Source: JAWBOD01 sp964651405 (lineage in GTDB: Archaea; Aenigmatarchaeota; Aenigmatarchaeia; Aenigmatarchaeales; Aenigmatarchaeaceae). Taken from it: a stretch of 34,416 nucleotides of DNA. Position numbers and translations under genes: made by a program. Position 1 is the stretch's first letter. Each line of letters begins with the position of its first letter. The notes under the pieces were generated by a model. That model saw only the letters and a program-made list of their open reading frames with translations, was not told the DNA's origin and did not search any database. The stretch is taken from assembly GCA_964651405.1 (NCBI GenBank), contig CAZYZB010000005.1:1-34416 (forward strand), in the 5' to 3' direction. Shown in pieces: positions 30,484-34,416 of the stretch.

Positions 30484-31469
30484 CAAATCCCCTTCTTGTA
30501 TATTTCTCTTATAATCTCCTCTATATCTGGCTCTTCAATCAAAATATCATGGACAGAATATTTTGCGAAAATCTTTTTTGCAATTTCAGATACAGTTGTT
30601 TTGCTCGTGTCTATTGATATTTTAACCCTGTTTTCTTTTGTCTCTAATAATTTTGACCCATCAAACTTCAATTCATTGGTATCAATGGCATCGTGAAATT
30701 CAATTATCAACAGCCTTTCTTTCCTAAACTTTCTCTTTATTTCTTCTATTGGACCATCAAATATTTTTTTACCTTTATCTATTATGATGATTCTAGGACA
30801 GAGCTCTTCTATGTCTCCCATATCATGGGTAGTTAGAATTATTGTAACTCCCTTCTTGTTTAATTCTTTAAGGAACTCTCTTATTCTATACTTTGCTTCA
30901 ATATCTAGTCCAATCGTTGGCTCGTCCAAATAAACTATCTTAGGATTGTGTAACAGAGAAGCTGCTAAATCGCAACGCATCCTTTCCCCTAGAGATAGTT
31001 TTCTGACTGGCGTTGATAAGTACTTGTCTAATCCTAAAATTTTTGAAAATTTATCAAGATTTTCTTTGTAAACCTCTTCAGGAATTTTAAAAATATGTTT
31101 TAGCAATACAAAGGAATCTAACGCTGGAAGGTCCCACCATAACTGCGTTCTTTGACCAAAAACTACTCCTATGTTTTTTGTATATTTCTGCCTTTGTTTG
31201 TACGTAATCATGCCTAATGCCTTGACCTCTCCAGAAGTTGGAGTAAGTATCCCTGTTAGAACTTTTATTAAAGTTGACTTACCGGCGCCATTTGGCCCTA
31301 TTATTCCTAGGAACTCACCCTCATTGACTTCTAGATTTACGTTGTTCAAAGCCTTCTTTATCTCATAATTTCTGCTGAATAAAGTTTTAAAATAACCTTT
31401 AAGTCCTAGCTCACGCTTTAAGGACTTGAATTCCTTGTTTAAGTTTTTAACTTCTATTATATGCGCCAT
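30483..31469 (-). CDS. ABC exporter ATPase subunit
   Basis: 328 residues from ATG 31469; the earlier frame start at 31535 lies in or before the promoter. Walker A is IGPNGAGKSTLIK, Q-loop VVFGQRTQLWW, signature LSLGERMRCDLAA, Walker B IVYLDEPTIGLD and H-loop TTHD. The N-terminus has the extra 'KSLKRELGLKGYFKTLF' segment typical of the ATPases that pair with PF06182-type permeases. The cargo is unknown. A TATA-like ATTTATAAGTT on the minus strand near 31515-31505 fits as promoter for the three-gene operon. Confidence 0.92.
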   Translation of the reverse strand: MAHIIEVKNLNKEFKSLKRELGLKGYFKTLFSRNYEIKKALNNVNLEVNEGEFLGIIGPNGAGKSTLIKVLTGILTPTSGEVKALGMITYKQRQKYTKNIGVVFGQRTQLWWDLPALDSFVLLKHIFKIPEEVYKENLDKFSKILGLDKYLSTPVRKLSLGERMRCDLAASLLHNPKIVYLDEPTIGLDIEAKYRIREFLKELNKKGVTIILTTHDMGDIEELCPRIIIIDKGKKIFDGPIEEIKRKFRKERLLIIEFHDAIDTNELKFDGSKLLETKENRVKISIDTSKTTVSEIAKKIFAKYSVHDILIEEPDIEEIIREIYKKGI

Positions 31470-31575
31470 ATTAACCCGTCCAATAAAGTTAATTTTAGAA
31501 ACTGAACTTATAAATAATGTTACGCCTATGGACAATTTTAAATAACTTACGGATTTAATTTATATTATAGATAAC

Positions 31576-31689
31576 ATGCCTGTTGAATGCGAGAAATGCC
31601 ATAGTAAAAATTTAAGGTATGTTAGAGCGTCTTCTATAAAATGCAATGAAATGAAGTTTGTCTGTATGGACTGCGGTTTTGAATTCTAA
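31576..31689 (+). CDS. 37-residue zinc-ribbon protein
   Basis: MPVECEKCHSKNLRYVRASS and a C-terminal FVCMDCGFEF: two CxxC pairs 23 residues apart (with an extra Cys between), a minimal zinc ribbon. A TATA-like TTAATTTATATTATAG lies at 31554-31569, suggesting a leaderless transcript. Its last four bases overlap the convergent glyS gene. The function is unknown; such ribbons occur in transcription and ribosome-associated proteins. Confidence 0.55.
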   Translation: MPVECEKCHSKNLRYVRASSIKCNEMKFVCMDCGFEF

Positions 31690-33179
31690 TTACTTTCTAG
31701 AAGTTTGTGAATAGTTGCTTCTAAGTCTTTGATTTTTATTCTATTTTGTTTTGTGCTATCTCTATCCCTCAGAGTGACTGTATCATCATTCTTAGTGTCA
31801 TAATCAATTGTAATACAAAACGGTGTTCCTATCTCGTCTGCTCTTGCATATCTCTTTCCTATAGAACCTCTATCATCATAGAAAACATCAAAGTGTTTTT
31901 TAAGAATTTTAAAAACTTCTTCGGCTTTCTCTTGCAATCCATCTTTGTTAACTAAAGGAAATATGCCTGCTGTATAAGGAGCCAAATCTGGAGGAAACGT
32001 AAACAGTTCCCATCCTCTTTCCTTATCGTCTCTATAACAACTTAACAAAATTCCATAAATCGTTCTTTCTATTCCAAAAGAAGGTTCAACAACATGTGGT
32101 ATGACTTTACTTCCATCATCCAAAGCTATTGACAGGTCAACGCCTGATTTTTTTATATGATTTTTTAAGTCATGATCAGTTCTATAAGCATTACCAACAA
32201 CCTCTTTCCAACCAAAATCAAAGTCTATTTCCAAATCAAAATTTCCTTTTGAATAATGCGGAGTTTCTTCAGGAAGCATGTGTCTGAACCTGAACATCTC
32301 AAACGGCAGACCTAATGACTGATAAAATTGAGCTTCTTTAGCTAAATAATATGCTAAATGTTGGTTAGGAACTATTCCTTTTTCAACAGCTTCTTTTGCT
32401 GTCAAGGTCACATCTTTTCCATTTGTTTTCTGAGATTCTCTTGTTAGGATTCTTATCTTAACGTTCTCTATTTCTTTGAACTTGGGATGATTCGATTCTT
32501 TAGGATTAAAGAACCATTCTACTTCCATTTGATTAAAAGCTCTTAATCTGATTATCCACTGCCTCGGAGATATTTCATTCCTAAATGAAGTTCCTAGTTG
32601 CGCAACGCCAAATGGCAGCTTGGCTCTTGTTGCAACAAGTATGTTCTTGAAATTAACAAAAATGCCCTGAGCCGTCTCAGGCCTTAGATAAGCTATCTCA
32701 TCTCCTGTTGGTGAAAGAAAGGTCTTAAGCATTAAGTTGAATACTTTTACATCTGCTAGTTCTCCTTTGCACTTGGTGCATCCTATACTTTTTTCCCTTA
32801 TTATATCAGTCATTTCTTCTGGTTTTTTACCTTCAACAAATTCCTTTGTAATTTCTTCAATTAAATTGTCAGCTCTAAAAATGCTGTTACATTTTTTGCA
32901 TTGAGTAATAGGGTCTATGAAGCTGCTTAAATGGCCAGATGCATCAAAAACCTTTTCAGGCTGTATTAAACTTGTCTCAATTTCATAAACATCGTTCTCT
33001 TGTTCTACGAAGAACTTTCTCCACTTGTTTATGAACTTCCTCTTTAGCAAGAGACCTACAGGTCCATAATCAAACATCCCACTAACGCCTCCGTAAATCT
33101 CAGAAGATTGCCAAAAGAATCCTCTTCTTTTAGCTAAATCTATAAACCCCTTAGTGCCTTTTTCTTTTTCTATAACCAT
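31686..33179 (-). CDS. glyS: Glycyl-tRNA synthetase
   Basis: 497 residues, the archaeal/eukaryotic-type class II alpha2 enzyme that charges tRNA-Gly. The N-terminal catalytic start is RRGFFWQSSEIYGGVSGMFDYGPVG. Zinc-type pairs CKKC and CTKC lie in the first insertion. LRPETAQGIFVNF and motif 2 FRNEISPRQWIIRLRAFNQ follow, and motif 3 is EPSFGIERTIYGIL. The anticodon-binding domain (about 400-497, FPPDLAPYTAGIFPLV) is complete. The tail overlaps the small zinc-ribbon gene by four bases. Confidence 0.95.
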   Translation of the reverse strand: MVIEKEKGTKGFIDLAKRRGFFWQSSEIYGGVSGMFDYGPVGLLLKRKFINKWRKFFVEQENDVYEIETSLIQPEKVFDASGHLSSFIDPITQCKKCNSIFRADNLIEEITKEFVEGKKPEEMTDIIREKSIGCTKCKGELADVKVFNLMLKTFLSPTGDEIAYLRPETAQGIFVNFKNILVATRAKLPFGVAQLGTSFRNEISPRQWIIRLRAFNQMEVEWFFNPKESNHPKFKEIENVKIRILTRESQKTNGKDVTLTAKEAVEKGIVPNQHLAYYLAKEAQFYQSLGLPFEMFRFRHMLPEETPHYSKGNFDLEIDFDFGWKEVVGNAYRTDHDLKNHIKKSGVDLSIALDDGSKVIPHVVEPSFGIERTIYGILLSCYRDDKERGWELFTFPPDLAPYTAGIFPLVNKDGLQEKAEEVFKILKKHFDVFYDDRGSIGKRYARADEIGTPFCITIDYDTKNDDTVTLRDRDSTKQNRIKIKDLEATIHKLLESN

Positions 33180-33259
33180 AATAATCTTTTAGTTAAATTA
33201 GTTTAAAAAGTGATAATAAACTTTTGGATTTAAATATTTAATGTTCCATTTGATTTCTT

Positions 33260-33589
33260 ATGGGTAATGGAATTTTTTATAGAGGAAAATTAGTAGCAAC
33301 TGAACAAAGTCGAAAAATAGAAGGTAGTGTTAAAGAAGGATACCAAACTGTATATGTGTTTGAAGGAGTTGAAGCTCTAAAAAGTGTAATGAAAGCATCA
33401 AAAAAAAGTTCCGTTCAATTTGGTAGTTGGAATCCTCAAGACACTGCAGGAAAGGTTCCTATACCTCAATTCATGAAAATGCTAGACCAAAGCTTAGCAA
33501 TTTATCCGTCCTTAGAGAGTCAAATAGCAAATGAAAATAGGCCAATCAGCATGGGAGAACGAGGTAGATGTGGTATCACACGTGTTTAA
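33260..33589 (+). CDS. Hypothetical protein, 109 residues
   Basis: A soluble, mixed-charge protein with no membrane helix, no cysteine pairs and no motif I recognise (YRGKLVATEQSRKIEGSVKEG, SVQFGSWNPQDTAGKVPIPQ). A TATA-like GATTTAAATATTTAAT ends about 20 bases before the ATG, fitting a leaderless mRNA. Codon use is like its neighbours. It sits between glyS and the Orc1/Cdc6 gene. Confidence 0.6.
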   Translation: MGNGIFYRGKLVATEQSRKIEGSVKEGYQTVYVFEGVEALKSVMKASKKSSVQFGSWNPQDTAGKVPIPQFMKMLDQSLAIYPSLESQIANENRPISMGERGRCGITRV

Positions 33590-33634
33590 TTTTAAATCAA
33601 TAATCAATAAATAAATATGCTCTAATTTATTAGC

Positions 33635-34416
33635 ATGAGTCTTTTCATAAATCCTGCTATTGTTGAGCAAGCCTATCTGCCTAAGCTTCTACCTTATAGA
33701 GAAGAGCAACACCAGTATCTTGCAGAATGCATAAAACCTTTAATGAATGGTAGAACTGGGAGAAATTTGCTAGTAGTTGGTGCACCGGGTATAGGAAAAA
33801 CCGCATGCACAAAATTCATTCTAAGAAAATTAATGGAAGAGACAGATAACATAATGCCAATATATATTAACTGCTGGAAAAGAGACACAAGCTCTAAAAT
33901 AATTAATGACATGGCAGTTCAATTAGAAGTTAAGATAGGAGAGAAAGTATACTCTGATGAAATTTTTGACATGCTTGTAGGAAAACTCAACAAGTATGAC
34001 GGTGTTGTTCTTGCATTTGATGAAATAGACAAGGTAAAAGACTTTGACTTTCTTTACAGGATAGTTGAGGATATTGAAAGAAAGACAATATTTTTAATCA
34101 CTAATGTCAGCGACTGGATAGCAAAGGTGGATAGAAGATTAATGTCCCGTCTCTTGTTAGAAAGAGTGGAATTCAAACCATACAAGTTCGAAGAGGTCAG
34201 AGGAATTCTCTACGAGAGACAGAAATATGCATTTGCTCCGAGAGCTTGGGACTATGACGCATTCGAAAGCATAATAAGGAAAACCTTTACTTCAAAAGAC
34301 ATAAGAATCGGCCTGTTCTTGATGAAGACCGCTGGAGAGATTGCAGAAGCTAGGAATGCAACGAAGATAGATATTGATGATGTTAACAAGGCAATGGAAA
34401 AGTTAAAAGACTTTTA
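33635..34416 (+). CDS. cdc6: Orc1/Cdc6-type AAA+ ATPase, runs off window
   Basis: 260 residues are visible and the frame is open at the window edge. AAA+ features: LPYREEQHQYL (the family's N-terminal 'hRe' helix), Walker A VVGAPGIGKTACTKF, Walker B VVLAFDEIDK, sensor 1 IFLITNVSDW, the arginine-finger region VDRRLMSRLL, and the sensor-2 region TSKDIRIGLFLMKTAGEIA. Archaeal Orc1/Cdc6 proteins bind origins and load the MCM helicase. The C-terminal winged helix should follow outside the window. No repeated origin-box sequence is obvious in the 45 bases upstream. Confidence 0.85.
   Translation, partial: MSLFINPAIVEQAYLPKLLPYREEQHQYLAECIKPLMNGRTGRNLLVVGAPGIGKTACTKFILRKLMEETDNIMPIYINCWKRDTSSKIINDMAVQLEVKIGEKVYSDEIFDMLVGKLNKYDGVVLAFDEIDKVKDFDFLYRIVEDIERKTIFLITNVSDWIAKVDRRLMSRLLLERVEFKPYKFEEVRGILYERQKYAFAPRAWDYDAFESIIRKTFTSKDIRIGLFLMKTAGEIAEARNATKIDIDDVNKAMEKLKDF

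Noticed and set aside
33590..33634. Replication origin before Orc1/Cdc6
   Set aside because: The spacer is AT-rich but only 45 bases long, with no origin-recognition-box repeats visible.

Overview
The window is archaeal and AT-rich. It carries a thermosome, both subunits of DNA topoisomerase VI, NMD3, aIF1A, archaemetzincin, a tRNA-splicing endonuclease, an Orc1/Cdc6-type ATPase, an intron-bearing tRNA and many class III (type IV pilin-like) signal peptides. Gene starts follow either a GGTGAT-type ribosome site or a TATA box about 25 bases upstream (leaderless style). Dense packing, small proteins and the pilin gene style suggest a DPANN-type lineage, but I cannot place it more precisely. A run of exactly 100 N at 28834-28933 shows this is a scaffold from a draft assembly.

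Layout. 1-2035: a truncated tRNA-Ile, a COG1395-type regulator, a paired SMR transporter and a short MscL. 2122-3768: thermosome. 3849-15760: a large surface-filament region. Its first part holds pilins, a coiled-coil protein and a two-helix membrane protein, ending in three tandem pilins that share identical 5' sequence. Next comes an opposite-strand adhesin-like protein. The assembly machine follows: pilin-like proteins, a secretion ATPase, two TadC/FlaJ-type membrane proteins and a heavily sequon-rich anchored protein. A TnpB-only IS200/IS605-type element sits between the two TadC genes on the opposite strand.

15791-20782 is an information-processing block: NMD3, aIF1A, a small winged-helix protein, a Dim2/Pno1-like KH protein with no ATG, GTG or TTG start, then top6B and top6A. 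The top6A frame is broken by one TAA, 57 codons before its natural end. 20831-23573 holds an unrecognised Trp-rich protein, a methyltransferase and an asparagine synthetase A-like enzyme. 23652-23818 looks like a complete transcription unit for an 11-residue basic peptide. tRNA-Phe and CTP synthase follow, the latter with a palindrome over its start codon.

25748-34416 holds archaemetzincin, a tRNA endonuclease whose catalytic lysine position is alanine, a CBS-domain protein with a ribosome-hibernation-like tail, two tiny zinc-ribbon proteins, a rhomboid protease cut by the gap, an ABC exporter (ATPase plus two permeases), glycyl-tRNA synthetase, an unknown 109-residue protein and a partial Orc1/Cdc6.

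The most interesting signals are the pilin cassette array with disulfide-style C-termini, candidate AUU/AUC-type start codons, the single nonsense codon in top6A, the combination of a UAU tRNA-Ile intron with an EndA lacking its catalytic lysine, and the mini-gene at 23736.
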